Shown here piece after piece: positions 35,039-45,167 of a stretch of DNA of 64,000 nucleotides. Each line of letters starts with the position of its first letter. The stretch's first letter is position 1. A program made the translations under genes and the position numbers. Below the pieces are notes generated by a model, which was not told the DNA's origin, searched no databases, and saw nothing but the letters and a program-made list of their open reading frames with translations. Source of the stretch: Rhizobium leguminosarum bv. viciae USDA 2370 (GTDB taxonomy: Bacteria; Pseudomonadota; Alphaproteobacteria; Rhizobiales; Rhizobiaceae); contig NZ_MRDL01000013.1 in assembly GCF_002008365.1 (NCBI RefSeq), positions 16,109-80,108 on the forward strand, in the 5' to 3' direction.

Positions 35039-35875
35039 TCACCCGTTGTGCGATGGCAGGCCGGGGCGGTCGAGCCCACCCGGCGACAGCGTGAAGATCT
35101 CGCAGCCATCGGAGGTGACACCGACGGTATGTTCGTACTGGGCCGACAGCGAGCGGTCGCGGGTGACCGCGGTCCAGCCGTCGGCGAGCACCTTCACATG
35201 CGGCCGGCCGAGGTTGATCATCGGCTCGATGGTGAAGATCATGCCTTCGCGCAGCTCCGGCCCCTCGTTGGCGCGGCCATAATGCAGGATATTCGGCGAA
35301 TCGTGGAACAGCCGGCCAACGCCATGGCCGCAGAAATCGCGCACCACCGAACAGCGTTCGGCTTCCGCATAAGTCTGGATCGCCTCGCCGATCGCGCCGG
35401 TGCGGGCGCCGGGCCTGACGGCGCCAATGCCGCGCATCAGTGATTCATAGGTGACCTCGAGCAGCCGCTCGGCAGCACGCTTGACGACGCCGACGGGATA
35501 CATCCGGCTGGAATCGCCATGCCAGCCGTCGAGCACGAAGGTGACGTCGATATTGACGATATCGCCGTCACGCAGCGGCTTGTCGTTCGGAATGCCGTGG
35601 CAGACGACGTGATTGATCGAGGTGCAGGTCGATTTGGTGTAACCGCGATAATTCAGCGTCGCCGGATAGGCGCCATGATCCATGCCGAAATCGAAGACGA
35701 ACCGGTCGATTTCATCGGTCAGCAGGCCGGGCTTGACGATGTCAGCAAGCGCATCGAGGCAACGCGCGGTCAGCTGGCATGCCCTGCGCATACCCTCGAA
35801 TGCTTCAGCGTCATAAAGCCGGATGGCGCCAGTATTCTTCGGGGGCGCGGTAGAGGCTTCGATATAGTTCACCAT
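35039..35875 (-). CDS. map: Methionine aminopeptidase, type I
   Basis: Removes the N-terminal Met from nascent proteins. 278 residues with the pita-bread fold and all five metal ligands visible by motif: [20 protein letters not shown] (two Asp), [14 protein letters not shown] (His), TIEPMINLG (Glu) and QYEHTVGVT (Glu). ATG start. Upstream of radC in the same direction. Confidence 0.95.
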   Translation of the reverse strand: MVNYIEASTAPPKNTGAIRLYDAEAFEGMRRACQLTARCLDALADIVKPGLLTDEIDRFVFDFGMDHGAYPATLNYRGYTKSTCTSINHVVCHGIPNDKPLRDGDIVNIDVTFVLDGWHGDSSRMYPVGVVKRAAERLLEVTYESLMRGIGAVRPGARTGAIGEAIQTYAEAERCSVVRDFCGHGVGRLFHDSPNILHYGRANEGPELREGMIFTIEPMINLGRPHVKVLADGWTAVTRDRSLSAQYEHTVGVTSDGCEIFTLSPGGLDRPGLPSHNG

Positions 35876-36072
35876 TGCAGGGCCTTAGCGGAGATTATTA
35901 GATTTGTTCATAATGCAGCTATGCCGGGTTCGTCCATCACGATCAACCGCCAGGACGAGATTTCTAGACAGATCCGATCAGTCCAGCGTGCAGCTTTCCA
36001 CATCCGTTCGACGGACAATCAACGGTCCGGCTGGAATATCCACAATCTTCCCAAAGGGATAGGATTGATTGC

Positions 36073-36783
36073 GTGAAGCCTCCCCGCTACTCACCGATTG
36101 GTGACAGCGGGGAAGGGTCGGTCGTGTTGAATGAAGCGGTAAATCTTGAAAATTCACCCGGGGCCAACGGAGAGCCGGAACGGCGCGTGCGTGATCGCGG
36201 CGCCACCGAGCGCGCAATCCTTGCCGCCGCCAAGGGCCTGCTGGCCGAGGAAGGCTTCCAGAATTTCGGCATCAATGCGGTTGCCCGCCGCGCTGGTTGC
36301 GACAAGCAGCTGATCTATCGCTACTATGGCGGCCTCGACGGGTTGGTCGAGGCGATCGGCGCCGATCTCGGCACATGGGTGAAGGATCGAATCCCGGAAG
36401 ATGCCGGCGGCATGTTCCTGCTTACCTATGGCGACCTGATGGAGCGGCTGTCGCTTCTCCTCCTCGACGCCTTGAGAAACGATCCGCTGATGCGCCGCAT
36501 CCTCGCCTGGGAGATTTCGGAAAACACCGAACAGGTGAGACGGCTGTCGGAAGCGCGTTCGAAGGCGCTCGCGCTCTGGCTCGAGCGCATGCGCGGCTCG
36601 CTGGCGCCGCCGAAGGGCGTGGATGCAACAGCGGTCAACGCCGTCATCATCGCGGCGATCCAGCACCTCGTGCTGGCCGCCGCAGCCGGCGGGCAGTGCG
36701 CCGGCCTGTCGCTGAAGACATCAAAGGACTGGGAGAAGGCGGCGACGGCGCTGAAGCGCATCGTGCGCGGCGTCTACGGCTGA
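36073..36783 (+). CDS. TetR family transcriptional regulator
   Basis: 236 residues from a GTG at 36073; a GTG at 36124 would shorten the N-terminus. The helix-turn-helix lies at about residues 45-90 (RAILAAAKGLLAEEGFQNFG then INAVARRAGCDKQLIYRYYG). The ligand-binding part is unlike any family I can name. No divergent target gene lies beside it except map on the other side of a 200-base spacer, so the regulon is unknown. Confidence 0.85.
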   Translation: MKPPRYSPIGDSGEGSVVLNEAVNLENSPGANGEPERRVRDRGATERAILAAAKGLLAEEGFQNFGINAVARRAGCDKQLIYRYYGGLDGLVEAIGADLGTWVKDRIPEDAGGMFLLTYGDLMERLSLLLLDALRNDPLMRRILAWEISENTEQVRRLSEARSKALALWLERMRGSLAPPKGVDATAVNAVIIAAIQHLVLAAAAGGQCAGLSLKTSKDWEKAATALKRIVRGVYG

Positions 36784-36822
36784 GATCTACTCATCCACAG
36801 GGGGGGCGGGCCTGCGTTAACC

Positions 36823-36837
36823 TTAACAAATGGTTTA
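36823..36837. promoter_or_regulatory. CtrA-like site ahead of the small membrane gene pair
   Basis: TTAA-N7-TTTA (TTAACAAATGGTTTA), one mismatch from the CtrA consensus TTAA-N7-TTAA and close to the common TTAACCAT half site on the other strand. It is 76 bases before the ATG at 36913. Confidence 0.4.
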
Positions 36838-36912
36838 CATTGCGTGGGGCTGGTTAAGCCGACAGTGTGGCGGTGAGCAGAGATGTATGAGTAGAGCCCC
36901 GAGTTGACGCCC

Positions 36913-37086
36913 ATGGCAACCAAGATCGCTAAAGCCGCGTTTCTGGTGACGGTGATGATGTTTTTCGCAGTCCTGGCGCTGGATATCGCAATTCCGACGT
37001 TGGTGCTCTGCATCATGGCATTGTCGACCTGGTTGGTCTCCCTCGATCTGCCCGTGGCGCGCAAGCATGGAGGAGAGGCCGCATGA
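36913..37086 (+). CDS. Small two-helix membrane protein
   Basis: 57 residues; two hydrophobic helices (AAFLVTVMMFFAVLALDIAI and LVLCIMALSTWLVSLDL) and a short charged tail. It overlaps the next gene by ATGA. No family recognised. The upstream CtrA-like site suggests cell-cycle-linked expression. Confidence 0.65.
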   Translation: MATKIAKAAFLVTVMMFFAVLALDIAIPTLVLCIMALSTWLVSLDLPVARKHGGEAA

Positions 37087-37415
37087 AGTGGTTTCTGATC
37101 TTCTGGGCCGGCCCCATCGTCTTTCTGGGCGGATGGTATTGGCTCTCCTATTACGACATGAGTTTCGGCATCTTCATGTTCACGCGGCAGGTCCATGACC
37201 TGACGTTCGAGCTTTACGGCAAGGCGCTCGGCATTCCGCCGGAGACCATCCCGCCGCTCGTTGCCCGCGCGATCGCGGTGGACAGCCTCGTGGTCTTCGC
37301 CATCCTTGGCCTGCGGAAGCGCAAGTCGATCATCGCCTGGTGGAAAGCGCGTCAGGCGCTGAATTCATCTCCATCAGACCTTCCCAGCAAGGAAAGCCTG
37401 TCGAGCGCGCCCTGA
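37083..37415 (+). CDS. Small membrane protein (DUF6105-like)
   Basis: 110 residues. An N-terminal helix ([21 protein letters not shown]) and a second helix around [18 protein letters not shown] flank a short conserved loop with [14 protein letters not shown]. Translationally coupled to the 57-residue gene. Its last 64 bases overlap the end of ruvX on the opposite strand. Confidence 0.75.
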   Translation: MKWFLIFWAGPIVFLGGWYWLSYYDMSFGIFMFTRQVHDLTFELYGKALGIPPETIPPLVARAIAVDSLVVFAILGLRKRKSIIAWWKARQALNSSPSDLPSKESLSSAP

Positions 37416-37846
37416 AGGATGAAGCTTGCGGCGGCCGAATCGATCCGGTCGGCCCGCTTGGCGCGCGAGACGTCCATTTCGAGCAGCGTCCGTTCGGCGG
37501 CGACCGTCGAAAGCCGCTCATCCCAATAGACGAAAGGCAGCGCCGTCTTCTGCTCCATATTGCGCACGAAGGCGCGCGTTGCCTGCACGCGCGGACCTGC
37601 TGATCCATCCATGTTCATCGGCAGGCCGATGACAAAGCCTGCGACCTTTTCCGCTGCCGCGAAGTCCAATAGCGCCTGTGCATCGATGGTGAACTTGACG
37701 CGGCGGATCACCGTGCGCGGCGTGGCGAAACGCCGCCCGAGATCGGACATCGAAAGCCCGATCGTCTTGGTGCCGAGATCGAGGCCGGCTATTGCCTGTC
37801 GCGGGGCAAGCGTCTCGGCCATTTCCTCGATTGTCAGCACCGTCAT
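37352..37846 (-). CDS. ruvX: RuvX/YqgF family Holliday-junction resolvase-like protein
   Basis: 164 residues with the RNase H-like fold: [15 protein letters not shown] near the N-terminus, [15 protein letters not shown] in the middle and [16 protein letters not shown] toward the end. The family is essential in many bacteria and has been linked both to Holliday-junction cleavage and to 16S rRNA maturation. The convergent overlap with the DUF6105-like gene removes any terminator between them. Confidence 0.92.
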   Translation of the reverse strand: MTVLTIEEMAETLAPRQAIAGLDLGTKTIGLSMSDLGRRFATPRTVIRRVKFTIDAQALLDFAAAEKVAGFVIGLPMNMDGSAGPRVQATRAFVRNMEQKTALPFVYWDERLSTVAAERTLLEMDVSRAKRADRIDSAAASFILQGALDRLSLLGRSDGDEFSA

Positions 37847-37922
37847 CGCCGTTTCATCCCGTCAAAACAAATTGAAGTCGCCGCCGCTTTTCTTTGCGGC
37901 CGCATAAGATATGTCCTTAGGG

Positions 37923-37964
37923 CATGACGCCGAAAAGTGTGAGCGGTTTTCGGACGACATCATG
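37923..37964. repeat. RIME-type palindrome (GCCGAAAAGTGTGAGCGG type)
   Basis: CATGACGCCGAAAAG ... TTTTCGGACGACATCATG hairpin. Near-identical in inverted orientation at 63806-63844. Confidence 0.7.
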
Positions 37965-38025
37965 TCCTCATTCTTTGATGTGGCATCGAAACCGGCTTTG
38001 CATCACGTAATAAAGGAGACATTTC

Positions 38026-38730
38026 ATGAAGATCACTTGGCTCGGCCATTCCGCCTTCCGCATCGAGACATCAAAGGCGAAGATCCTGCTCGACCCATTC
38101 CTCAGCTATAACGCCTCCTTTTCCGGCCAGGATATCAAGGATGTTTCCGCAGGCATCACGCACATCCTGTTGACGCATGGCCATGGCGATCATGTCGGCG
38201 ATACCGTGGCACTCGCCAAGGAAACCGGCGCCGTCGTTCTCGCCAATGCCGATCTCGCCGCTTGGCTCGGCTCCAAGGGCGTCGACAAGATCGAGATGGG
38301 CAATACCGGCGGGACCATCGCGCTCGGCAGTTTCTCGGCGACCTTCACCAATGCACTGCACTCCTCCGCCCAGATCACTGAGGACGGCGTCTCGCATGCG
38401 CTCGGCAACGCCAATGGCCTGATGCTGCATTTCGACGACGAAGCCTCGATCCTTGCCATGGGCGATACCGACATCTTCTCCGACATGGCGCTGATCAACG
38501 AATTGCACCAGCCCGATATCGGCTTCGTGCCGGTCGGCGACCGCTTCACCATGGGCGGCGCGGTGGCTGCACTCGCTTGCCGGCGCTATTTCAACTTCAA
38601 GACCGCGATCCCCTGCCATTACGGCACCTTCCCGATCATCGATCAGACGGCCGAAAAATTCATTGCCGGCATGGAGGGATCGCAGACGGATGTGAGGGCG
38701 ATCAAGCCTTCCGAGAGCCTGTCGATCTGA
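38026..38730 (+). CDS. UPF0173 metal-dependent hydrolase (metallo-beta-lactamase fold)
   Basis: 234 residues. It begins [10 protein letters not shown], with the metal motif [12 protein letters not shown] (HxHxDH) at about residue 45, then MGDTDIFSD and [11 protein letters not shown] supplying further ligands. UPF0173 proteins are widely conserved with unknown substrate. A GGAG site precedes the ATG. gatC follows 69 bases downstream. Confidence 0.92.
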   Translation: MKITWLGHSAFRIETSKAKILLDPFLSYNASFSGQDIKDVSAGITHILLTHGHGDHVGDTVALAKETGAVVLANADLAAWLGSKGVDKIEMGNTGGTIALGSFSATFTNALHSSAQITEDGVSHALGNANGLMLHFDDEASILAMGDTDIFSDMALINELHQPDIGFVPVGDRFTMGGAVAALACRRYFNFKTAIPCHYGTFPIIDQTAEKFIAGMEGSQTDVRAIKPSESLSI

Positions 38731-38799
38731 CGAAACCCCGTTGCGTCAGGCGGACATGGCCTTTATAGCGGGTAGGAAAAATCCTATCCGGAGAATGCC

Positions 38800-39087
38800 A
38801 TGTCCGTCGATCTTGCCACCGTGAAGCGCGTCGCCCGCCTTGCCCGTATTGCCGTCTCCGAGGACGAGGCAAATCGCATGGTCGGCGAGCTCAACGGCAT
38901 CCTTGGCTTCGTCGAGCAACTCTCCGAAGTTAATGTCGACGGCGTCGAGGCGATGACCTCGGTGACCCCGATGGCGATGAAGAAGCGGACCGATGAGGTG
39001 ACCGACGGCAGCAAGGCAGCCGATATCGTCGCCAATGCGCCCGTCACCGATCACAATTTTTTCCTGGTGCCGAAAGTCGTCGAATAA
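38800..39087 (+). CDS. gatC: Glutamyl/aspartyl-tRNA amidotransferase subunit C
   Basis: 95 residues. Small subunit that clamps GatA to GatB in the tRNA-dependent transamidation that makes Gln-tRNA and/or Asn-tRNA. The helical N-terminus ([20 protein letters not shown]) and C-terminal segment ending [10 protein letters not shown] are typical. gatA follows after 57 bases. Confidence 0.95.
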   Translation: MSVDLATVKRVARLARIAVSEDEANRMVGELNGILGFVEQLSEVNVDGVEAMTSVTPMAMKKRTDEVTDGSKAADIVANAPVTDHNFFLVPKVVE

Positions 39088-39144
39088 GGCTTCGAAGCCT
39101 CTTTCCGACCCTGTTGCCATTTCCAGATCTGAAGCGAAAACACG

Positions 39145-40626
39145 ATGAGCGAACTCACCAGCCTGACCATTGCCGAAGCCCGCCAGAAGCTGCGCGCCAA
39201 GGAAATCACCGCGATCGAGCTGACCGAAGCCTATATCTCGGCGATCGATGCGGCTAATGACCGGCTGAACGCCTATATAAAGGTCACGCCGGATCTCGCC
39301 CGCGTCATGGCGAAGAACTCCGACGAGCGCATCGCCACCGGCAAGGCAGGCGAACTCGAAGGCATTCCGCTCGGCATCAAGGATCTCTTTGCCACCGTCG
39401 GCGTTCACACCCAGGCCTGCAGCCACATTCTCGATGGTTTCGAGCCGCGTTATGAATCGACCGTCACGCAGAACCTCTGGGATGACGGCGCCGTCATGCT
39501 CGGCAAGCTCAACATGGACGAATTCGCCATGGGCTCGTCGAATGAAACATCCTATTACGGCCCGGTGATCAATCCCTGGCGCGCCGCAGGCTCCAACCAG
39601 CAACTCGTGCCCGGCGGCTCCTCCGGCGGTTCGGCCGCAGCCGTCGCCGCCCATCTTTGCGCTGGCGCCACCGCGACCGATACCGGCGGCTCGATCCGCC
39701 AGCCGGCCGCCTTCACCGGCACCGTCGGCATCAAACCGACTTATGGCCGCTGCTCGCGCTGGGGCACCGTCGCCTTCGCCTCCTCGCTCGACCAGGCAGG
39801 CCCGATCGCCCGCGACGTGCGCGATGCCGCAATCCTTTTGAAGTCGATGGCAAGCGTCGACGCAAAGGACACGACGTCGGTCGATCTGCCGGTTCCGGAT
39901 TACGAAGCAGCTCTCGGCCAATCGCTGAAGGGCATGAAAATCGGCATCCCGAACGAATACCGTGTCGAGGGCATGCCCGACGAGATCGAAACCCTTTGGC
40001 GCCAAGGCATCGCCTGGCTGAAGGATGCCGGCGCCGAAATCGTCGATATCTCGCTGCCGCACACCAAATACGCTCTTCCGGCCTATTACATCGTCGCTCC
40101 GGCCGAGGCCTCCTCGAACCTCGCGCGTTACGACGGCGTGCGCTACGGCCTGCGCGTCGACGGCAAGGACATCGTCGACATGTATGAGAAGACGCGGGCC
40201 GCGGGCTTCGGCAAGGAAGTCAAGCGCCGCATCATGATCGGCACCTATGTGCTGTCGGCCGGTTATTACGATGCCTATTACATCCGCGCCCAGAAGGTCC
40301 GCACGCTGATCAAGCGCGATTTCGAACTGGCCTTCGACGCCGGCGTCGACGCGATCCTGACGCCGGCAACGCCGTCGTCGGCCTTCGGCGTTGCCGATGA
40401 GAACCTCGCCGCTGATCCGGTGAAGATGTATCTGAACGACATCTTCACGGTGACGGTCAACATGGCAGGTCTTCCCGGCATCGCCGTGCCGGCCGGTCTC
40501 GATCACAAGGGCCTGCCGCTCGGCCTGCAGCTGATCGGCAAGCCCTTCGATGAGGAAACCCTCTTCAAGACCGCCCATGTCATCGAGCAGGCGGCCGGCC
40601 GGTTTACGCCGGCCAAGTGGTGGTAA
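39145..40626 (+). CDS. gatA: Glutamyl/aspartyl-tRNA amidotransferase subunit A
   Basis: 493 residues. Amidase-signature enzyme that frees ammonia from glutamine for GatB. The Ser-cisSer-Lys triad is in GIKDLF (Lys), [15 protein letters not shown] and [11 protein letters not shown]. Full length. gatB is not adjacent but 2 kb downstream, past five small genes. Confidence 0.96.
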   Translation: MSELTSLTIAEARQKLRAKEITAIELTEAYISAIDAANDRLNAYIKVTPDLARVMAKNSDERIATGKAGELEGIPLGIKDLFATVGVHTQACSHILDGFEPRYESTVTQNLWDDGAVMLGKLNMDEFAMGSSNETSYYGPVINPWRAAGSNQQLVPGGSSGGSAAAVAAHLCAGATATDTGGSIRQPAAFTGTVGIKPTYGRCSRWGTVAFASSLDQAGPIARDVRDAAILLKSMASVDAKDTTSVDLPVPDYEAALGQSLKGMKIGIPNEYRVEGMPDEIETLWRQGIAWLKDAGAEIVDISLPHTKYALPAYYIVAPAEASSNLARYDGVRYGLRVDGKDIVDMYEKTRAAGFGKEVKRRIMIGTYVLSAGYYDAYYIRAQKVRTLIKRDFELAFDAGVDAILTPATPSSAFGVADENLAADPVKMYLNDIFTVTVNMAGLPGIAVPAGLDHKGLPLGLQLIGKPFDEETLFKTAHVIEQAAGRFTPAKWW

Positions 40627-40730
40627 CGGAGCTAACGATCCCGAAAGCGGCTGCCGACCACGAAGCGGTCGGCGCCCTCGGCTTTGCCGCATGGTTGGCT
40701 AATTGACAGCCGGAACCGGGAGGAGGCCTC

Positions 40731-41006
40731 ATGCCGAAACAGGATCTTGTGCGATTGATCGAGGCAGCTGATCGCCTCGCTGCCGGCGGTTTCACCATGG
40801 GCCCGGATTGGCAGGCGCTCCACGAAATCTGCCAGCGCCACGAAGGCGAACAGCCGTTCGACTGGGGGCACGCCCTTTGCCATCGCATCGAGGGCGATGA
40901 CTGGAACGCCGATTACTGGTATCGCCGTGCCGGCAAGACGCGCGGCACGGGCTCGATGGCCGACGAGTGGTCGGCGATGCGGACGGAACTCTCTGCAAAG
41001 GCTTGA
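40731..41006 (+). CDS. Conserved small protein of unknown function
   Basis: 91 residues, soluble, rich in Trp and charged residues (FTMGPDWQALHEICQRHEGE, DDWNADYWYRRAGK). GGGAGG just before the ATG. No family recognised. It lies between gatA and the convergent YjhX-type gene. Confidence 0.75.
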   Translation: MPKQDLVRLIEAADRLAAGGFTMGPDWQALHEICQRHEGEQPFDWGHALCHRIEGDDWNADYWYRRAGKTRGTGSMADEWSAMRTELSAKA

Positions 41007-41055
41007 GGCGATACCCTGACCGCGCCCGTTTGAGACGCGATCAGGAGTGCCACTA

Positions 41056-41313
41056 TTACCTGTTGTTCAGCTGTGACCTGACCAGCCTCAGCCCTCTTTC
41101 GGTGATCCGGTAGGGCTGGCCGCCTGAGGACTTGATTGCCCTTAGCCGCTTCAGCCTGCGGAAGAGATCGAGGTCGACGCCGGGATAGACCCAGCCATCG
41201 CGGGTGAAGCAACTGACTGCCTCGATCTTCCTGTCGTCGTCGCGGGTAATTTCAATGCGGCCGCCTTGGGCCATGAGATGCAGGATGCGCTGCTCCGTGC
41301 GAGAAATGTCCAT
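41056..41313 (-). CDS. YjhX/UPF0386 family protein
   Basis: 85 residues from the ATG at 41313 (MDISRTEQRILHLMAQGG), the exact family start and size; the pattern continues ITRDDDRKI, GWVYPGVDLDLFRRLKRLRA and PYRITERGL. YjhX is named a toxin in some databases, but no antitoxin gene is beside it here. A small winged-helix-like DNA-binding fold seems likely. No signal peptide or membrane segment. Confidence 0.88.
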   Translation of the reverse strand: MDISRTEQRILHLMAQGGRIEITRDDDRKIEAVSCFTRDGWVYPGVDLDLFRRLKRLRAIKSSGGQPYRITERGLRLVRSQLNNR

Positions 41314-41622
41314 GTGTTGAGATCCGGTATCGCGCCCGGCAGGGCGCACAAAAACGATCTGGCGCTCATTCGAACGTCAGGGCTTCGTTTTTCGGGCCCA
41401 CGCGCGCAAGCGAACTTGCGGGCAGGGCCTTTACCGGGTCTCAGGCAGGCTCAACATAAAACACCTCGATAGGGTTTATTATTCAGCCCGGAAAATTCGG
41501 TCAAGAGCGTGGTCTCCGGTCAAAACCAGTCGAAAACCTTACTTTTGGCCGATCATCCCTTTGGAGGTACTGGTAAATTCCGCGACTCAATGGTCTAGTT
41601 GAGGGGTAACGCGGAGGTGTCG

Positions 41623-42132
41623 TTGATCCACATTCGCAATGCCCGCGACGGTGAAGCGGAGCTATTGAGCGAGATCGGGCTCAGGGCCTGGCAAAATGCG
41701 ATGGCGTCGATCGGCGAATCGGACGCGATGATCGATGCAGCGCGCAACGCCTTTCGGAACTTCGTGGAAAACGACTGGCTGACCATCACCGTTGTCGAGC
41801 AGAACGGCCAGGTGGCAGGCTGGGCGGCGCGCGAGGGATTGGACGAAACCATCTCGGATTTCTGGATCGATCCCGCCTTCACCCGCCAGGGCCTCGGTTC
41901 GGCCCTTCTCGTCCGCATCGAAAAGGAGATCGCCGATCAGGGCCTCGAGAAGGCGGCGATGCAGACCCATTCCGGCAATAGCGAAGCGATCGGCTTCTTC
42001 CAGAAGCACGGCTACAGCATTCACTGGCTCTCGGTTGCCTACAATCTGAAGCTCGACCGAGACGTGCCCTCCGTTGGACTGACGAAACAGCTCGTTTCGG
42101 ATGGCCAAGGTGGCTATGGGCTGGAATTCTGA
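41623..42132 (+). CDS. GNAT family N-acetyltransferase
   Basis: About 169 residues from a TTG at 41623, which has GGAGG five bases upstream; a GTG at 41617 is less well spaced. The acetyl-CoA loop is FWIDPAFTRQGLGSALLVRIE (about residue 85), then the C-terminal MQTHSGNSEAIGFFQKHGY. Substrate unknown. Unrelated in sequence to the two acetyltransferases after gatB. Confidence 0.85.
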   Translation: MIHIRNARDGEAELLSEIGLRAWQNAMASIGESDAMIDAARNAFRNFVENDWLTITVVEQNGQVAGWAAREGLDETISDFWIDPAFTRQGLGSALLVRIEKEIADQGLEKAAMQTHSGNSEAIGFFQKHGYSIHWLSVAYNLKLDRDVPSVGLTKQLVSDGQGGYGLEF

Positions 42133-42145
42133 TGCTTTAAGAATC

Positions 42146-42448
42146 CTAAAGAAGGAGAGGCCTCCATTGCGGCAGGAAGGCCAGCACAGCAATTAGTGCG
42201 CCGTGCAGGATCAGGATCGCCGCCAGGATTGACCGGAACGGCTCCTTTCTCGTCTTGTGCCGCAGCAACTGCTGTGCAGCCAGTGCGCCAAGGCTGCCGC
42301 CGATCAGCGCAAGGGTGAGAAGCGTGCGCTCGCTGATGCGCCACCTGCCGTGGCGCGCCGCCTGCTTGTCCATGAAATAGATCGAGAACACCAAGAGGTT
42401 CAGCGCCAGAAAAAGCAAGGCCGATTTGAGGATATCGATCATCGTCAT
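42146..42448 (-). CDS. DUF1294 small membrane protein
   Basis: 100 residues. Helix 1 (SALLFLALNLLVFSIYFMD) is followed by the conserved KQAARHGRWRISERTLL loop, helix 2 (ALIGGSLGALAAQQLLRHKTRKEPF) and helix 3 (AAILILHGALIAVLAFLP). DUF1294 has no known function. Convergent with the acetyltransferase gene, divergent from gatB. Confidence 0.9.
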   Translation of the reverse strand: MTMIDILKSALLFLALNLLVFSIYFMDKQAARHGRWRISERTLLTLALIGGSLGALAAQQLLRHKTRKEPFRSILAAILILHGALIAVLAFLPQWRPLLL

Positions 42449-42576
42449 CGGGAAACCCTAGAGTGGCTCCGTTAACGAACGGCAAACCGTGATGCGGACC
42501 ATGGCGAAAGCCTTGCACCGGCACGCCATTTCCTTTACCTCACCAGTGGAAAAGAACAGCCTGCAAAGAGCATCAG

Positions 42577-44079
42577 ATGACCCTTGTCGACGTCCGCACG
42601 CCTGATCCGAAACGCTTCATCCCCGGCGCCACCGGCGACTGGGAAATCATCGTCGGCATGGAAGTCCATGCCCAGGTGCTGTCCAATTCGAAGCTGTTCT
42701 CCGGCGCCTCGACGGAATTCGGCAAGCCGCAGAATTCGAACGTCTCGCTGGTCGACGCAGCCATGCCCGGCATGCTGCCCGTTATCAACGAGGAATGCGT
42801 CAAGCAGGCGGTTCGCACCGGCCTCGGCCTGAAAGCCCAGATCAACAAGCGCTCCCTGTTTGATCGCAAGAACTATTTCTATCCCGACCTGCCGCAGGGC
42901 TATCAGATCTCGCAGTTCAAGGATCCGATCGTCGGCGAGGGCAAGATCGTCATTTCGCTCGGGCCGGATCGCCAGGGCCAGTTCGAAGATATCGAGATCG
43001 GCATCGAGCGCCTGCATCTGGAGCAGGATGCCGGAAAGTCGATGCATGACCAGCACGCGACCATGTCCTATGTCGATCTGAACCGTTCCGGCGTCGCACT
43101 GATGGAGATCGTCTCCAAGCCCGACATGCGCTCGTCCGACGAGGCCAAGGCCTATATGACCAAGCTGCGCTCGATCGTGCGCTATCTTGGCACCTGCGAC
43201 GGCAACATGGACGAAGGTTCGATGCGCGCCGACGTCAACGTCTCCGTCCGCCGCCCGGGCGAGGGTTTCGGCACGCGTTGCGAGATCAAGAACGTCAACT
43301 CCATCCGCTTCATCGGCCAGGCGATCGAATATGAAGCTCGCCGCCAGATCGGCATTCTGGAGGAAGGCGGCACGATCGATCAAGAAACCCGCCTCTTCGA
43401 CCCGAACAAGGGCGAGACGCGATCGATGCGCTCCAAGGAAGATGCGCACGACTATCGTTATTTCCCCGATCCGGATCTGCTGCCGCTCGAATTCGGCGAT
43501 GCCTTCATCAAGGCGCTCGAAGCCGATCTGCCGGAACTGCCCGACGACAAGAAGGAGCGCTTCGTGCGCGAGCTCGGCCTGTCGATCTACGACGCCTCGG
43601 TGCTCGTTTCCGAAAAAGCGATTGCCGATTATTTCGAAGCCGTCGCCGCAGGCCGTGACGGCAAGACGGCCGCCAACTGGGTGATCAACGATCTGCTCGG
43701 CGCCCTGAACCGGACCGGCAAGGATATCGAGCAGACGCCGGTTTCGCCGGCCCAGCTCGGCGCCATCATCGATCTCATCAAGGCGGGAACCATATCCGGC
43801 AAGATCGCCAAGGATCTCTTCGAGATCGTGCTCACCGAGGGCGGCGATCCCGCCGAGATCGTCGAGGCGCGCGGCATGAAGCAGGTGACGGATACCGGCG
43901 CGATCGAAAAGGCCGTGGACGAGATCATCGCCGCCAATCCCGATCAGGTCGAAAAGGTCAAGGCGAAGCCGACCATGGCAGCATGGTTCGTCGGCCAGGT
44001 GATGAAGGCGACCGGCGGCAAGGCCAATCCGCAGGCTGTCCAGGCCCTCGTCAAGGCGAAGCTCGGCATCGAGGAATAA
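42577..44079 (+). CDS. gatB: Aspartyl/glutamyl-tRNA amidotransferase subunit B
   Basis: 500 residues. Kinase-transamidase that activates and amidates misacylated Glu-tRNA(Gln) or Asp-tRNA(Asn). [21 protein letters not shown] at about residue 23, the metal/ATP region [14 protein letters not shown] and the C-terminal YqeY-like tail are intact. AAAGAG precedes the ATG. Followed 3 bases later by an acetyltransferase. Confidence 0.96.
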   Translation: MTLVDVRTPDPKRFIPGATGDWEIIVGMEVHAQVLSNSKLFSGASTEFGKPQNSNVSLVDAAMPGMLPVINEECVKQAVRTGLGLKAQINKRSLFDRKNYFYPDLPQGYQISQFKDPIVGEGKIVISLGPDRQGQFEDIEIGIERLHLEQDAGKSMHDQHATMSYVDLNRSGVALMEIVSKPDMRSSDEAKAYMTKLRSIVRYLGTCDGNMDEGSMRADVNVSVRRPGEGFGTRCEIKNVNSIRFIGQAIEYEARRQIGILEEGGTIDQETRLFDPNKGETRSMRSKEDAHDYRYFPDPDLLPLEFGDAFIKALEADLPELPDDKKERFVRELGLSIYDASVLVSEKAIADYFEAVAAGRDGKTAANWVINDLLGALNRTGKDIEQTPVSPAQLGAIIDLIKAGTISGKIAKDLFEIVLTEGGDPAEIVEARGMKQVTDTGAIEKAVDEIIAANPDQVEKVKAKPTMAAWFVGQVMKATGGKANPQAVQALVKAKLGIEE

Positions 44080-44082
44080 GCG

Positions 44083-44586
44083 GTGTATTTCGTCCGCACT
44101 GCCGGTGAGCGCGACTTGGAGAAGGTGCGCGCCCTCCTGGCCGAGAGCTTTCACGCCACCTATGACGGGCTTCATGGCGTAGCCAATGTGGAGGATTTGA
44201 TCGCCAATCTCTTTTCGCCGACGGCGCTGAAGGCGCGCCTCGTGCGAAAGGATGCCGAATTCCTCGTCGCCGACGACGGCCGCAATATCGGTGGCATGGG
44301 TTATGCGGCAATGTCGCAGGCACTGACGAAGACGGTCATGCTGCATCTCCTCTATGTCAGGCCGGCGCTGCAGCGCCAGAGTATCGGCCGTGATATCTTT
44401 GCCGAGCTCGAAACCTGCTTCCCGGATGCGGAGATCATGCGTCTCGAAGTCGAACCGCAGAATGCGGCGGCGATCGCCTTCTATCTCTCGCACGGCTTCA
44501 CCGAAGTCGGGCGCAACGAGAATAGCGGAGCCGGGCAATCCGGCATTCCGGCGCTGATCTTTGAAAAGCCGCTCGAAGGGCATTGA
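44083..44586 (+). CDS. GNAT family N-acetyltransferase
   Basis: 167 residues. GTG start 3 bases after the gatB stop. The N-terminal REVR-like opening YFVRTAGERDLEKVRALLAE resembles RimI-type enzymes; the acetyl-CoA loop VRPALQRQSIGRDIFAELE has an S in place of the usual G, and the C-terminal NAAAIAFYLSHGF is typical. Substrate unknown. The next acetyltransferase gene begins 4 bases after its stop. Confidence 0.87.
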   Translation: MYFVRTAGERDLEKVRALLAESFHATYDGLHGVANVEDLIANLFSPTALKARLVRKDAEFLVADDGRNIGGMGYAAMSQALTKTVMLHLLYVRPALQRQSIGRDIFAELETCFPDAEIMRLEVEPQNAAAIAFYLSHGFTEVGRNENSGAGQSGIPALIFEKPLEGH

Positions 44587-44590
44587 GGCC

Positions 44591-45064
44591 GTGGTGGTCG
44601 AGTTGCCCAACATTGTCATTCGCCGGGCAAGCAGGGAAGATCTGCCGGCGCTCGTGGCAATGTTTGCCGCCGACGCACTCGGCGGTCACGGTGATACGAC
44701 CGATCCCGAAGCCTTCCCGGATTATCTCAGGGCCTTCTCTGTCATCGAGGCTTCGCGCGACCAGACACTTTACGTCGCAGAGCGCGGCGGCGAGGTGGTC
44801 GGCACGTTCCAGACGATGGTGACCACGTCGCTCACTGGCCGTGGCTCCTCGGCGATGATCATCGAGGCGGTGCAGACGCGTGCCGATATGCGCGGGCAGG
44901 GGGTCGGTGCCGCGATGATCGAGTTCGCCATTGCCGAGGCAAAAGGCCGCGGTATCAGGCGGGTAGCCCTAACCTCGAATGCGGTGCGTAGGGATGCCCA
45001 TCGTTTCTATGAAAGGCTGGGCTTCAAGCCCTCGCATCTGGGCTTTAAGATGGCTTTGAAATGA
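44591..45064 (+). CDS. GNAT family N-acetyltransferase
   Basis: About 157 residues from a GTG at 44591; GAAGGG lies upstream inside the preceding gene. The acetyl-CoA loop TRADMRGQGVGAAMIEFAIAE is complete, and SNAVRRDAHRFYERLGF closes the fold. Likely co-translated with the gene before it. Substrate unknown. Confidence 0.87.
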   Translation: MVVELPNIVIRRASREDLPALVAMFAADALGGHGDTTDPEAFPDYLRAFSVIEASRDQTLYVAERGGEVVGTFQTMVTTSLTGRGSSAMIIEAVQTRADMRGQGVGAAMIEFAIAEAKGRGIRRVALTSNAVRRDAHRFYERLGFKPSHLGFKMALK

Positions 45065-45167
45065 CCCGTGGCTGTCGTGGAATCGCTGGACAATTCGGCT
45101 TGGCGACGGCATAAGCGAGGAAACGAATTCTGGATTGGCTCGCATCTGGCGGGCACAAGGAAAAGAC

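Noticed and set aside
38746..40692. 648-codon minus-strand frame opposite gatC-gatA
   Set aside because: Shadow of gatA codon bias; both gatC and gatA carry full signatures on the plus strand.
42535..44619. 694-codon minus-strand frame opposite gatB
   Set aside because: Shadow frame; the product is His/Asp/Leu-rich with no domain.
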